From NCBI RefSeq assembly GCF_013761175.1, contig NZ_JACDUR010000004.1, positions 930,001-994,000 on the forward strand: a stretch of DNA of 64,000 nt, written 5' to 3'. The notes beneath the pieces are model-generated. The model did no database searches and had not been told where the DNA came from. It worked only from the letters and a program-made list of their open reading frames with translations. The stretch comes from Nonomuraea soli. Its GTDB lineage: Bacteria > Actinomycetota > Actinomycetes > Streptosporangiales > Streptosporangiaceae. Made by a program: the position numbers and the translations under genes. Shown here one piece after another: positions 34,698 through 43,065 of this stretch (its first letter is position 1; every line of letters starts with the position of its first letter).

Positions 34698-35714
34698 GTG
34701 CGAAGACGTGTGACGCTGAAGGACGTGGCGGATCGGGCGGGTGTGTCCCTCATGACCGCCTCCTACACCTTCACGCGCCCGTCGCGGGTCGCGGCCGCCA
34801 CCCGAGAGCGCGTGCACCAGGCGGCAGCAGAGCTCGGCTACCACCCCGACCCCGTGGGCCGCGCGCTGAAGTACGGCCGCACCCACCAGCTCGGCGTCGT
34901 GTTCGGCGAGCACCTCGCCTACGCCTTCGACGACCCCCAGGCCGCCCAGTTCCTGGCCGGGGTCGCCGAGGTCTGCGTCGAAGAAGGCCTCGGACTGTCG
35001 CTGATCCCCACCCGCGGCGACGACGCCGACGCGGACCGCGTGCTCTCCGCCGCGGTCGACGCGTTCGTGCTGTGGACCACGTCCGAGGACGACCCCGTCC
35101 TGGCGGCGGTCGCCGGCGACCCCCGCCCCGCCGCCATCCAGGGCGGCCCACGGCGCGAGGGGATCGCGTGCGTCACCCAGGACGACCACGCCGCCGCCCT
35201 GGCGATGGCCACGCTCGGACTGCGTGACGGCAGGTCGCCCGTGGTCATCTCCTTCCCGCTCGACCGCCGGCGGGAGCCCGGGCTGACGAGCGGCGCGCAC
35301 GTGCCCGAGCGCGTGCCCTTCCACGTCACCAACGCCCGCCTGAACGGCTTCCGCGAAGCGGTCGCGGGGGCGGGGCTCGACTGGGCGGGCACCCCCGTCG
35401 CCGTCGTGGCGCGCAACTCCCGCCAGGACGGGCTCGACGCCGCCCGGCTGCTCGCACCCCACCTCGCCGCTCACGGGGTCGTCATGGCCATGAGCGACGA
35501 GCTCGCCCTGGGGGCGCGCCAGGCGTTGCACGACAGCCACCCGGGCCTGGTCTACCTGGGGTGGGACGCGTCGCAGGAGGGGCGGCGGGCGGGCATCGTA
35601 TCCGTCACCAACCCGCTGCGGGAGCAGGGGCGCCGCTGCGCGGAACTGGCGGTGAAGGACGACCGGCGGGGCGCCGCCGAGATCCCGTGGACCATCGTCG
35701 GCGCCCTGCCGTGA
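34698..35714 (+). CDS. LacI-family transcriptional regulator
   Basis: A 338-residue repressor. The N-terminal HTH is VTLKDVADRAGVSLMTASYT (about 5-24), followed by the hinge ELGYHPDPVGRALKYGRT. The periplasmic-binding-like effector domain has QLGVVFGEHLAYAFDDP, MAMSDELALGA and GWDASQEGRRAGIVSVTNP. GTG 34698 is chosen because the HTH must be at the N-terminus; the open frame reaches back to 34296 through the divergent gene. It likely controls the MFS gene and itself through the palindrome at 34668. The effector is unknown. Confidence 0.88.
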   Translation: MRRRVTLKDVADRAGVSLMTASYTFTRPSRVAAATRERVHQAAAELGYHPDPVGRALKYGRTHQLGVVFGEHLAYAFDDPQAAQFLAGVAEVCVEEGLGLSLIPTRGDDADADRVLSAAVDAFVLWTTSEDDPVLAAVAGDPRPAAIQGGPRREGIACVTQDDHAAALAMATLGLRDGRSPVVISFPLDRRREPGLTSGAHVPERVPFHVTNARLNGFREAVAGAGLDWAGTPVAVVARNSRQDGLDAARLLAPHLAAHGVVMAMSDELALGARQALHDSHPGLVYLGWDASQEGRRAGIVSVTNPLREQGRRCAELAVKDDRRGAAEIPWTIVGALP

Positions 35715-35769
35715 GGCGTCGCGGCCTCTCCCACAGCCCGCCCTCGCCGCTGCGACGGCTCCCGCTTAT

Positions 35770-35866
35770 GCGCCTGCCTTCGCCGTAGTGACGGCATGGG
35801 TCTCAGCGCCTGCCTTCGCCGTAGTCACGGTTTCGGTCTGAGCGCCTGCCCTCGCCGCCGTGGCGG
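35770..35866. repeat. 36-bp tandem repeat downstream of lacI
   Basis: Three copies at period 36 beginning GCGCCTGCC(T/C)TCGCC (35770, 35806, 35842), the last degenerate. After it, the 10-bp palindrome GCCGTACGGC occurs three times (35903, 35921, 35938). The 266-base gap 35715-35980 has no convincing gene. Confidence 0.75.
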
Positions 35867-35980
35867 ACCGCCGTACGCTGCTTTCGCTGTCGCCGGTGCC
35901 CTGCCGTACGGCGGCGCGGTGCCGTACGGCAGGCCGGGCCGTACGGCGGGCGTGGGCGTGTGGCCGGCCCCACGGGAGCG

Positions 35981-37246
35981 TCAGCGGCGGCGAGCCATGT
36001 AGCGGACGGTCAGACCGAGCGCGATCGCGGCCAGCGCGGCCATCGGCCAGACGAGGTGCAGGCCGGTGAAGGGCAGCTCGTCGCGGCCCGAGACCATGGA
36101 CATGTCCCCGTCGTCATCGCCACCGTCGTGAGGAGGCCTGGGCGACGGGTTGTCGTCGGGCGTCGGCTTGGGAGAGGTCGTCGGAGGCTCGGTCGGCGGC
36201 TCCGTCGGGCTGGGCGACGTCGCGGTGGGCGTGGGTGTCGTGGGCGTGGGCGTCGGCGTCTCGGTCTGGATGGAGTTCGTCGGCGTCGGAGTGGTGATCG
36301 TCGGAGTGGGCGTAGGGGTGGTGACTGTGGGCGTGGGCGTCGGAGTGGTGACCGTGGGAGTGGGCGTCGGGCTGGTGGTCGTGGGAGTGGGTGTCGGGGT
36401 GGTGGGCGTCTCGGTCGGGCACGGCGTCGTGGACGTGGGTGTCGGAGTCGTGGGTGTCGGCGTGGGGACCGAGTTGCAGTTCGCCTCGGTCCTGGCCAGG
36501 ACGAGGAAGGCCAGGTCGCCCGAGTAGATCTCGTAGTCCGCATCGTCGCGCAGGACGGCGGTGAAGGTCACCTCGGTGCGCGCCTCGGCAGGAAGCGTTC
36601 CCAGTGGGGTGACGACATCGGTCCTGCTCGCGGTGACATCCGCGGTCGCCACGCCTGGGAAGCCGAGCTGGTCGCCGGTCAGCGTCCTGGTCACGGTCCC
36701 GCCGTTGTTCAAGGCTGTTCCACCGGCAGGAGCCTCCCCGAAGACGCGGATGGTGCCCGGCGCCGTCTGTACGGCGGCGAATCCGTCGGCCTGCTCGGTG
36801 CACTGCGCGAAGTTGCTGACGTTGCCCGTGAACAGCAGCGGGATCTGAGCTGATGGCGCGAGCTTGAACTGGTCGACGACCAGGTTCGACGAGCCTCGCC
36901 ACGCGTCGGGCGCGTCCACTCCCGAAGCCTCGAGGGTGCCGGTGGCGAGGGTCATGTACTGCGTCACGCCGTCCGGATCCGGCCACGTCGGATGGACCGC
37001 GCTCTCCGTCCCCGGTGTGTCGTCGACCGCGACAGACCCCCAAGTGCCCTGGAAGGCCGCCTGGTTGATCTCGGGAATCGCAGGAAGGGTCAGCTCCGCG
37101 CCGTTGGCGTGCCCGTAATCGCCGGGAGTCGCCCTCGCCGAGAAGGTGAGCAGCGCGCCGACCGACACGGTCGCCACGGCTGCCGTCAGCAGCGCGCGAG
37201 ACTTGAGTGTGATGGTCACGTGAGAAATTGGCAGGTAAGAACGCAT
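35981..37246 (-). CDS. LPXTG-anchored surface protein with Thr-Pro stalk
   Basis: About 421 residues. An N-terminal signal peptide (hydrophobic AVATVSVGALLTFSARA after a Lys/Arg) precedes a globular domain of about 230 residues with no family I recognise. A Thr/Pro repeat stalk follows (TPTPTVTTPTPTPTVTTPTP and similar, about 265-350), then an acidic spacer and the sorting signal LPFTG with a hydrophobic helix (LVWPMAALAAIALGLTV) and RYMARRR. It should be exported and covalently anchored to peptidoglycan by a class E/F-like sortase. ATG 37246 is chosen as the first start giving a complete signal. The frame upstream (to 38125) runs through rpsP and is not coding. Confidence 0.82.
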   Translation of the reverse strand: MRSYLPISHVTITLKSRALLTAAVATVSVGALLTFSARATPGDYGHANGAELTLPAIPEINQAAFQGTWGSVAVDDTPGTESAVHPTWPDPDGVTQYMTLATGTLEASGVDAPDAWRGSSNLVVDQFKLAPSAQIPLLFTGNVSNFAQCTEQADGFAAVQTAPGTIRVFGEAPAGGTALNNGGTVTRTLTGDQLGFPGVATADVTASRTDVVTPLGTLPAEARTEVTFTAVLRDDADYEIYSGDLAFLVLARTEANCNSVPTPTPTTPTPTSTTPCPTETPTTPTPTPTTTSPTPTPTVTTPTPTPTVTTPTPTPTITTPTPTNSIQTETPTPTPTTPTPTATSPSPTEPPTEPPTTSPKPTPDDNPSPRPPHDGGDDDGDMSMVSGRDELPFTGLHLVWPMAALAAIALGLTVRYMARRR

Positions 37247-37474
37247 GGCGCACCTGCTGGACACACCGTGCTTGCCGATGCTTTGCGAACGCCTGCCGTA
37301 CCTGGTCGTATGCAGTGCTCGCCATCTGGCACAATGACATGTTGGAACACCGTGACTGTGTGGGTGCCCTCTCATCTCCCGCCTGTCGCGCCTGTCCCTT
37401 CGAGCGGCTTCGCATCGTGCCCCACTCGATGAGACGCCGTTCACCCGCGCTCTAATGCAGGAGAGACCACACCC
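37247..37474. promoter_or_regulatory. Divergent region before rpsP
   Basis: A 228-base gap between the LPXTG gene and rpsP. It should hold promoters for both. AGGAGAG precedes the rpsP GTG. No clear -35/-10 pair can be named. Confidence 0.4.
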
Positions 37475-37942
37475 GTGGCAGTCAAGATCAAGCTCAAGCG
37501 GCTCGGCATGATCCGCAACCCGCAGTACCGTGTCATCGTCGCCGACAGCCGCACCAAGCGTGACGGCCGGGCGATCGAGGAGATCGGCCTGTACCACCCG
37601 AAGGAGAACCCTTCGGTCATCCAGATCGACGCCGAGCGCGCCGCTTACTGGCTGGGTGTCGGCGCGCAGCCGACCGAGCCGGTTCTCAAGCTGCTCAAGC
37701 TCACCGGCGACTGGCAGAAGTTCAAGGGTGAGCCGGCTCCGGCCCCGCTGAAGGTGGCCGAGCCCAAGGCCGACCGTCACGCGATCTACGAGGCCGCGGC
37801 CAAGGAGGCCATGTCCGGTGGCGACACCGGCACCGCCGCCACCACGCCGCGGAAGGCCAAGAAGGCCGAGCCGAAGAAGGAAGAGGGCTCTGCGGCCAAT
37901 AGCGCCGAGGAGGCCTCCGCCGAGACTCCGGCCGAGGCCTGA
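37475..37942 (+). CDS. rpsP: 30S ribosomal protein S16
   Basis: A 155-residue S16. The conserved core VKIKLKRLGMIRNPQYRVIV, DSRTKRDGRAIEEIGLYHP and LKLLKLTGDWQKFKG occupies residues 2-90. An Ala/Glu/Lys-rich tail (about 95-155) is typical of actinobacterial S16 and absent in E. coli. S16 binds 16S rRNA early in 30S assembly. It is the first gene of the rpsP-khpA-rimM-trmD-rplS cluster. Confidence 0.97.
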   Translation: MAVKIKLKRLGMIRNPQYRVIVADSRTKRDGRAIEEIGLYHPKENPSVIQIDAERAAYWLGVGAQPTEPVLKLLKLTGDWQKFKGEPAPAPLKVAEPKADRHAIYEAAAKEAMSGGDTGTAATTPRKAKKAEPKKEEGSAANSAEEASAETPAEA

Positions 37943-37943
37943 C

Positions 37944-38189
37944 ATGCTCGAGGAGGCACTCGAGCACCTCGTGAAGGGCATCGTCGAACATCCCGACGAC
38001 GTCCGGGTCCGTGCCCGCCGCATCCGCAGCGGGAGCGTGCTCGAGGTCCGGGTGCATCCCGACGACCTCGGCAAGGTCATCGGCCGCAACGGCCGCACCG
38101 CCAAGGCGCTGCGCACTGTCGTCAACGCCCTGTCCGGAGGGAAGCGCGTCCAGGTCGATCTTCGTGACCTGTACGAAGTGGCCCGCTAG
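37944..38189 (+). CDS. khpA: KH-domain RNA-binding protein KhpA
   Basis: An 81-residue single KH domain (MLEEALEHLVKGIVEHPDDV start, then HPDDLGKVIGRNGRTAKALR with the GxxG loop IGRNGR, and RVQVDLRDLYEVAR). ATG 37944 starts one base after the rpsP stop; the open frame extends upstream but the KhpA family starts here. KhpA binds RNA, in Firmicutes together with KhpB. Confidence 0.93.
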   Translation: MLEEALEHLVKGIVEHPDDVRVRARRIRSGSVLEVRVHPDDLGKVIGRNGRTAKALRTVVNALSGGKRVQVDLRDLYEVAR

Positions 38190-38262
38190 CGGAAGTTTCG
38201 TCTGAACGCGCCCTCATCGGTTTCGTGCCGGTGGGGGTGCGGTCGTTTCTGAGGAGTTCATT

Positions 38263-38736
38263 GTGGAGCTAGCCGTCGGCCGCATCGGCCGTCCCCACGG
38301 GGTGCGCGGCGAGGTGACCGTCGAGGTGCTCACCGACGACCCGGAGGCCCGTTTCCAGCCGGGCACCGCCTTCGGCGACCTCGTGGTGGAGGCCGCGCGC
38401 TGGCACAAGGGCGTGCTGCTGCTGCGGATCGAGGGGGTCGGCTCCCGCGACGAGGCCGAGGAGTTGCGCGACACGATGCTCCTCATCGACTCCGCCGACG
38501 TCGCGGCCTCCGACGACCCCGACGAGTTCCACGACCACCAGCTCATCGGGCTGCGCGTGGTGACCGTCGCGGGGGCGGAGGTCGGCGAGGTGACCGACGT
38601 GCTCCACCACGGGCAGGATCTGCTGGTGGTGGGCAAGGACGTGTTCATCCCGTTCGTCAAGGCGCTCGTCCCGGTCGTCGACCTGGAGGGCGGCAAGCTC
38701 GTCGTCGATCCTCCCGAGGGGCTGCTGGAGTCGTGA
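38263..38736 (+). CDS. rimM: Ribosome maturation factor RimM
   Basis: A 157-residue RimM. The N-terminal domain shows VGRIGRPHGVRGEVTVEVLTD; the C-terminal PRC-barrel shows DHQLIGLRVVTVAGAEVGEV and VLHHGQDLLVV, with IPFVKALVPVVDLEGGKLVV near the end. It assists 16S 3'-domain folding and S19 incorporation. GTG 38263 has GAGGAG about 7 bases upstream. The stop overlaps the trmD start by four bases. Confidence 0.95.
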   Translation: MELAVGRIGRPHGVRGEVTVEVLTDDPEARFQPGTAFGDLVVEAARWHKGVLLLRIEGVGSRDEAEELRDTMLLIDSADVAASDDPDEFHDHQLIGLRVVTVAGAEVGEVTDVLHHGQDLLVVGKDVFIPFVKALVPVVDLEGGKLVVDPPEGLLES

Positions 38737-39506
38737 GGGCCGACATCGTCTCGATCTTCCCCGAGTACTTCTCGCCGCTCGAGGTCTCCCTCATCGGCAA
38801 GGCCCGCGCGTCCGGCACCCTCGATGTGCGGCTGCACCAGCTGCGTGACTGGGCGCACGACGTGCACAAGACCGTCGACGACACCCCGTACGGCGGCGGC
38901 CCCGGCATGGTGATGAAGCCGGAGATCTGGGGAGCGGCGCTCGACGACATCGCCGGCGACGGCTCGCCCGTCCTGGTGGTGCCGACGCCGAGCGGCCGCC
39001 CCTTCACCCAGGCGATGGCGCAGGAGCTGGCCGCCGAGCCCTGGCTGGTGTTCGCGTGCGGACGCTACGAGGGCATCGACTCGCGGGTCATGGTGGAGTA
39101 CGGCAGGCGGATGCGGGTCGTGGAGGTCAGCATCGGCGACTACGTCCTGGCCGGGGGCGAGGTCGCGGTCCTGGTGATGATCGAGGCGATCGGCCGGTTG
39201 CTGCCCGGGGTGCTGGGCAACGCCAACTCCGTCGTGGACGACTCCTTCGCTCCGGGGGCGATGGAGAACCTCCTGGAGGGTCCCGTCTACACCAAGCCGC
39301 CCGTCTGGCGTGAGCATGCCGTACCCGATGTGCTTCTGTCCGGGCATCACGGCAAGGTGGCGCGGTGGCGGCGAGACCAGGCGCTGCGCCGTACGGTCGA
39401 CAACCGGCCGGATCTCGCGGCGCGCCTGACCGGGCTTGACAAGCATGATCGGGCGCTGCTCGACGAGCTGTCGTTTCGCGTCGGGCCGGAAGATATGGCA
39501 CACTGA
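38733..39506 (+). CDS. trmD: tRNA (guanine-N1-)-methyltransferase TrmD
   Basis: A 257-residue SPOUT methyltransferase making m1G37 in tRNA. The conserved start is IVSIFPEYFSPLEVSLIGKA, then DDTPYGGGPGMVMKPEIW, the trefoil-knot SAM site CGRYEGIDSRV, ISIGDYVLAGGE-like IGDYVLAGGEVAV, and LLSGHHGKVARWRRDQALRR. All key motifs are intact. GTG start overlaps rimM. Confidence 0.96.
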   Translation: MRADIVSIFPEYFSPLEVSLIGKARASGTLDVRLHQLRDWAHDVHKTVDDTPYGGGPGMVMKPEIWGAALDDIAGDGSPVLVVPTPSGRPFTQAMAQELAAEPWLVFACGRYEGIDSRVMVEYGRRMRVVEVSIGDYVLAGGEVAVLVMIEAIGRLLPGVLGNANSVVDDSFAPGAMENLLEGPVYTKPPVWREHAVPDVLLSGHHGKVARWRRDQALRRTVDNRPDLAARLTGLDKHDRALLDELSFRVGPEDMAH

Positions 39507-39512
39507 ATCGCT

Positions 39513-39530
39513 GGCCCGGTTGACCGGGTC
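39513..39530 (+). promoter_or_regulatory. Hairpin in the trmD-rplS leader
   Basis: GGCCCGG pairs with CCGGGTC (one G-T) around TTGA, followed by TTGTCAT. It lies in the 107-base leader of rplS and could be an attenuator or L19 leader element. Confidence 0.35.
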
Positions 39531-39613
39531 TTGTCATCATGCACGCGTGTCCCCCTCGAGCCGAGGCCGGGTGGACCTCCGGGTGCTCATCGAAACGTTG
39601 AGGAACTGCTGTC

Positions 39614-39973
39614 ATGCACACGAAGATCCAGGAGCTCGACAAGGCGGGCCTGCGCAGCGACGTCCCGGACTTCCGTCCCGGCGACACGCTCGAGGTCCAC
39701 GTGCGAGTCGTCGAAGGTAACCGCTCGCGTATCCAGGTCTTCAAGGGCTTCGTGCTCCGCCGTCAGGGCGCCGGCGTCCGCGAGACCTTCACGGTCCGTA
39801 AGGTCAGCTACGGTGTCGGCGTCGAGCGCACCTTCCCGGTGCACAGCCCGGTCATCGAGAAGGTCGTCCTCGTGACTCGCGGTGACGTCCGTCGCGCCAA
39901 GCTCTACTACATGCGCGACCTGCGCGGCAAGGCCGCCCGCATCCGCGAGAAGCGCGACAACACCTCCAAGTAA
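39614..39973 (+). CDS. rplS: 50S ribosomal protein L19
   Basis: A 119-residue L19: DFRPGDTLEVHVRVVEGNRS, RIQVFKGFVLRRQGAGVRET, TVRKVSYGVGVERTFPVHSP and LYYMRDLRGKAARIREKR, a full-length family match. L19 sits at the 30S-50S interface. It closes the rpsP cluster and is followed by a strong hairpin. Confidence 0.97.
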   Translation: MHTKIQELDKAGLRSDVPDFRPGDTLEVHVRVVEGNRSRIQVFKGFVLRRQGAGVRETFTVRKVSYGVGVERTFPVHSPVIEKVVLVTRGDVRRAKLYYMRDLRGKAARIREKRDNTSK

Positions 39974-39987
39974 GCTTCAGGTGTCCG

Positions 39988-40030
39988 AAATGACCCGGTA
40001 CGGCACAGCCGTACCGGGTCATTTCCTTTA
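39988..40030 (+). terminator. Strong terminator after rplS
   Basis: A perfect 17-bp stem (AAATGACCCGGTACGGC with GCCGTACCGGGTCATTT) around a 3-base ACA loop, then CCTTTA. It should end the rpsP-rplS transcript. Confidence 0.85.
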
Positions 40031-40106
40031 TCTTGAGGCGACGCGTGACGGGTGTAGCGTCGGTCCAGGCTTGTCGCGCACGCGCATCATCTAGGCTCGG
40101 GTAGCG

Positions 40107-40943
40107 ATGAGTAGCGAGAGCCAGGACAACGAGGTGGACGTGGTCGCGGAAGACACCCAGAAGCCCGCCAAGGACAAGAAGGACAAAAAGGGGTCGTTCT
40201 GGAAGGAACTCCCCGTCCTGGTGGTCGTGGCGCTGGTCCTGGCCCTGATCATCAAGACCTTCGTCGTGCAGGCGTTCTACATCCCGTCGGAGTCGATGGA
40301 GAACACCCTCCTCGTCAACGACCGGGTCCTGGTCAACAAGCTCGTCTACCACACACGTGACATCGAGCGCGGCGACATCGTGGTCTTCAACGGCATCGAC
40401 TCCTGGGACGCCGAGGTCTTCTACGAGGAGCCGTCGAACCCCGTCGTCGGCTTCTTCCGCTGGATCGGCACCGCCTTCGGCGTCATCCCCGGCGAGAAGG
40501 ACTACATCAAGCGCGTCATCGGCATCGGCGGAGACCGGGTCAAATGCTGCGACTCCAAGGGCCGCGTCACCGTCAACGGCGTCGCCATCGACGAGAAGAG
40601 CTACCTCTATCCGGGTGACGTGCCGTCACTGACGTTCTTCGACGTCAAGGTGCCCGCCGGTGCGCTGTGGGTGATGGGCGACCACCGCTCGGTCTCCCAG
40701 GACTCCCGCAGTCACCAGGGCGAGCCCGGCGGCGGTACGATCCCTGTCGATCACGTGGTCGGACGCGCCTTCGTGATCGTGTGGCCCTTCTCCCGGGCCA
40801 CCGTGCTCCCCATCCCAGAAACGTTCGCCCAGCCCGCCCTGCAGGCCATGGGCGGCGCCATACCGCTGCTCGCGGGTTTCGCGGGCGCGGTCCCCCTTGT
40901 GTTGCTGCGGCGGAGGTTGTTGTTTTGGCGGAAGAAGAAGTGA
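40107..40943 (+). CDS. lepB: Signal peptidase I
   Basis: A 278-residue type I signal peptidase. After a charged cytosolic tail (KDKKDKKGSFWKE) there is one TM helix (LVVVALVLALIIKTFVVQAF), then box B YIPSESMENTLLVNDRVLVN with catalytic Ser, box D YIKRVIGIGGDRV with catalytic Lys, and box E VMGDHRSVSQDSR. A second hydrophobic segment near the C-terminus is followed by RRRLLFWRKKK, so it likely has two membrane anchors. It cleaves Sec/Tat signal peptides outside the membrane. Confidence 0.95.
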   Translation: MSSESQDNEVDVVAEDTQKPAKDKKDKKGSFWKELPVLVVVALVLALIIKTFVVQAFYIPSESMENTLLVNDRVLVNKLVYHTRDIERGDIVVFNGIDSWDAEVFYEEPSNPVVGFFRWIGTAFGVIPGEKDYIKRVIGIGGDRVKCCDSKGRVTVNGVAIDEKSYLYPGDVPSLTFFDVKVPAGALWVMGDHRSVSQDSRSHQGEPGGGTIPVDHVVGRAFVIVWPFSRATVLPIPETFAQPALQAMGGAIPLLAGFAGAVPLVLLRRRLLFWRKKK

Positions 40944-41512
40944 CGGAGCCTGCCAAGAAGAAGAAAAAGGGCGGCGGGTTCCGCGAGACGATCTTCCTCT
41001 TGGCCGGTGGCGTCGGACTGGCGCTGGTGCTGCAGGCTTTCGTGGTCGGCTCGTTCTACATCCCCTCGGAGTCGATGGAGAACACCCTGCTCGTCAACGA
41101 CAGGGTGTTCGTCAACAAGCTCGACCCCTCCGTCGACCGCGGTGAGATCGTGGTGTTCAAGGGGTGGAACGGCGAAGACACCATCAAGCGGGTGATCGCC
41201 GTGGGCGGTGACAAGGTGGTGTGCTGCGACTCCAAGCGGCGGATCACGGTCAACGGTGTGGCGTTGGACGAGCCTTATCTGTATCCGGACGACTATCCGT
41301 CGGGTGACGACTTCAGTGTGACGGTGCCGCCTGGGAAGTTGTGGCTGATGGGGGACCATCGGTCGGCTTCCGCGGATTCGCGGGCGCATTACGAGCGGTC
41401 GGAGGGGTGGATCTCCGAGGACGACGTGATCGGTACGGCGATGCTGCGGTACTGGCCGCTCAACCGGATCTCCACGTTCTCGACGCCTGAGACGTTCTCC
41501 AAGGTTCACTGA
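40925..41512 (+). CDS. lepB: Signal peptidase I, second copy
   Basis: About 195 residues. A Lys-rich N-terminus (EPAKKKKKGGGF), one TM helix (IFLLAGGVGLALVLQAFVVG), box B YIPSESMENTLLVNDRVFVN, box D TIKRVIAVGGDKV and box E LMGDHRSASADSR are present; unlike the first copy it lacks the C-terminal anchor. TTG 40925 has GGAGG 8 bases upstream; GTG 40940, overlapping the first lepB stop, is an alternative. Tandem signal peptidases are common in actinomycetes. Confidence 0.92.
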   Translation: MAEEEVTEPAKKKKKGGGFRETIFLLAGGVGLALVLQAFVVGSFYIPSESMENTLLVNDRVFVNKLDPSVDRGEIVVFKGWNGEDTIKRVIAVGGDKVVCCDSKRRITVNGVALDEPYLYPDDYPSGDDFSVTVPPGKLWLMGDHRSASADSRAHYERSEGWISEDDVIGTAMLRYWPLNRISTFSTPETFSKVH

Positions 41513-42053
41513 GGCGCCGGACAGCGGGCTCTGGGTGCGTGCCCCAGAGCCCGGTGCTTCTTCGTCCCGCGCCGGTCTCGGCGTCAGCCGCACCCACCTT
41601 GGCGTAGGGTCGCACGGTCGTCCCGCTCTGCCTCCGAGAGGCGCAGTGCGGCCGTGTCCCGCCGCTGCGGGGTCGCAGTGCGGCCGTGTCCCGCCGCTGC
41701 GGGGTCGCAGCGCGGTCGCCCCCGCCCCTCCGCCCCCGCCTCTGCTTACGCGAGTCATGGCGCGTTCGTCCCCCTGCCACCGCCAGGCGCAGTGCAGCCG
41801 TTCCCCCCTCGCGCCTCCCGCGGAATCCTTACGGCCTTACGGCGGGCCGTTACCTGCCGCCAGACGTCAGCCGCAGCGTGGCCCGTCCGCGCCTCGTCCT
41901 ACCGCGCATCGCAGGCGGACCCAAAACCGCTCCCACCTGCGCACCAAGCCCTCTCCGCCCACCCGATGGAGGACCCGCCCACCACTCCCGCGGTTCGGCT
42001 CAGCGCGCATTTGGTCGCGGGTTGCGGCATATGGGGCGTACGCTGCCTCTGCC
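41513..42053. other. Gene-free interval lepB-rnhB
   Basis: 541 bases with no credible gene: the open frames are extensions of rnhB or low-complexity Arg/Pro/Ala translations. It contains a tandem repeat (next entry) and otherwise C-rich DNA. A promoter for rnhB may lie near the right end. Confidence 0.6.
41643..41710. repeat. 32-bp tandem repeat
   Basis: Two exact 32-base copies starting GCAGTGCGGCCGTGTCCCGC at 41643 and 41675, then the first bases of a third. Non-coding; three related GCAGTGC-type pieces lie nearby. Confidence 0.85.
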
Positions 42054-42719
42054 ATGACATTTTCGTTCCGCCCCCGGCCGAGCGTCGTCCGCCGCGACTC
42101 CGGGCTCTACGCCTACGAGCGGGCTCTGGCTCGGCGCGGCCTGACGCCGGTGGCCGGGGTCGACGAGGCCGGGCGGGGCGCCTGTGCGGGGCCTCTGGTG
42201 GTCTCAGCCGTGGTGCTGCGGCGCGAGATCCCCGGCCTGGGCGACTCCAAACTCCTGACGCCTGCCGTACGAGAGCGCCTGTTCGCGCTGATCATGAAGT
42301 CCGCCTTCGTCGAGACCGTGATCATCCCGCCCGAGGTGATCGACACGCGCGGCCTGCACAAGTGCAACGTCGAGGGAATGCGCCGCGCGATCGCGCGGTT
42401 GTCATTCGTCCCGGAGTACATCCTCACCGACGGCTTCCCGGTGCCGGGCCTTCCCGCCCCGTCACTGGCCGTGTGGAAGGGCGACCAGGTCGCCGCGTGC
42501 GTCGCGGCGGCGTCGATCGTGGCGAAGGTGACCAGGGACCGCATCATGACTTCGCTCGACGCGGAATTCCCTCAGTACGGCTTCGCCGAACACAAGGGGT
42601 ATACAACGCTTCAGCACCGATTGGCGCTGCAGGAGCACGGGCCGTGCGACCACCATCGCTTCTCCTTCGTCACGGTCAGTAGACGGATACGCGAGAATGG
42701 AGATGTGGGGGCCGCATGA
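42054..42719 (+). CDS. rnhB: Ribonuclease HII
   Basis: A 221-residue RNase HII. Motif I GVDEAGRGACAGPLVVSAVV contains catalytic Asp-Glu; further acidic residues are in LGDSKLLTPAVRERL and YILTDGFPVPG; KGDQVAACVAAASIVAKVTRD and EFPQYGFAEHKGYTT complete the active site. It removes ribonucleotides and RNA primers from DNA. ATG 42054 is chosen by family alignment; the upstream open frame is not conserved. The end overlaps nothing; DUF2469 starts 22 bases on. Confidence 0.95.
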   Translation: MTFSFRPRPSVVRRDSGLYAYERALARRGLTPVAGVDEAGRGACAGPLVVSAVVLRREIPGLGDSKLLTPAVRERLFALIMKSAFVETVIIPPEVIDTRGLHKCNVEGMRRAIARLSFVPEYILTDGFPVPGLPAPSLAVWKGDQVAACVAAASIVAKVTRDRIMTSLDAEFPQYGFAEHKGYTTLQHRLALQEHGPCDHHRFSFVTVSRRIRENGDVGAA

Positions 42720-42741
42720 CGGGCGCGACAGGAGGGACTCG

Positions 42742-43065
42742 ATGAGCGCAGAGGATCTCGAGAAGTACGAGACCGAGATGGAGCTGCAGCTTTACCGCGA
42801 GTACCGCGACGTTGTCGGCTTGTTCACATACGTCGTGGAGACCGAGCGGCGCTTCTATCTCACCAACTCGGTGGACCTGGAGGTCCGCACGGCCGAGAAC
42901 GGCGACGTGTTCTTCGACGTGAAGATGCAGGACGCGTGGGTGTGGGACATGTACCGCCCGGCACGGTTCGTGAAGAACGTGCGGGTGGTGACATTCAAGG
43001 ACGTGAACGTCGAGGAACTGGCCAAGAGCGATCTCGAGATGCCCAAGGAAGGCTTCTCCGGCTGA
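42742..43065 (+). CDS. DUF2469 family protein
   Basis: A 107-residue acidic protein: MSAEDLEKYETEMELQLYRE, FTYVVETERRFYLTNSVDLE, FFDVKMQDAWVWDMYRPARF and VRVVTFKDVNVEELAKSDLE. This is the highly conserved actinobacterial DUF2469 family, always near rnhB and yraN; function unknown. ATG 42742 follows GGAGGG by about 6 bases; a frame from 42697 starts inside rnhB and is not conserved. Confidence 0.93.
   Translation: MSAEDLEKYETEMELQLYREYRDVVGLFTYVVETERRFYLTNSVDLEVRTAENGDVFFDVKMQDAWVWDMYRPARFVKNVRVVTFKDVNVEELAKSDLEMPKEGFSG

Noticed and set aside
41643..41710. 32-base repeats considered as a CRISPR array
   Set aside because: There are only two adjacent copies with no spacer and no cas genes in the window.
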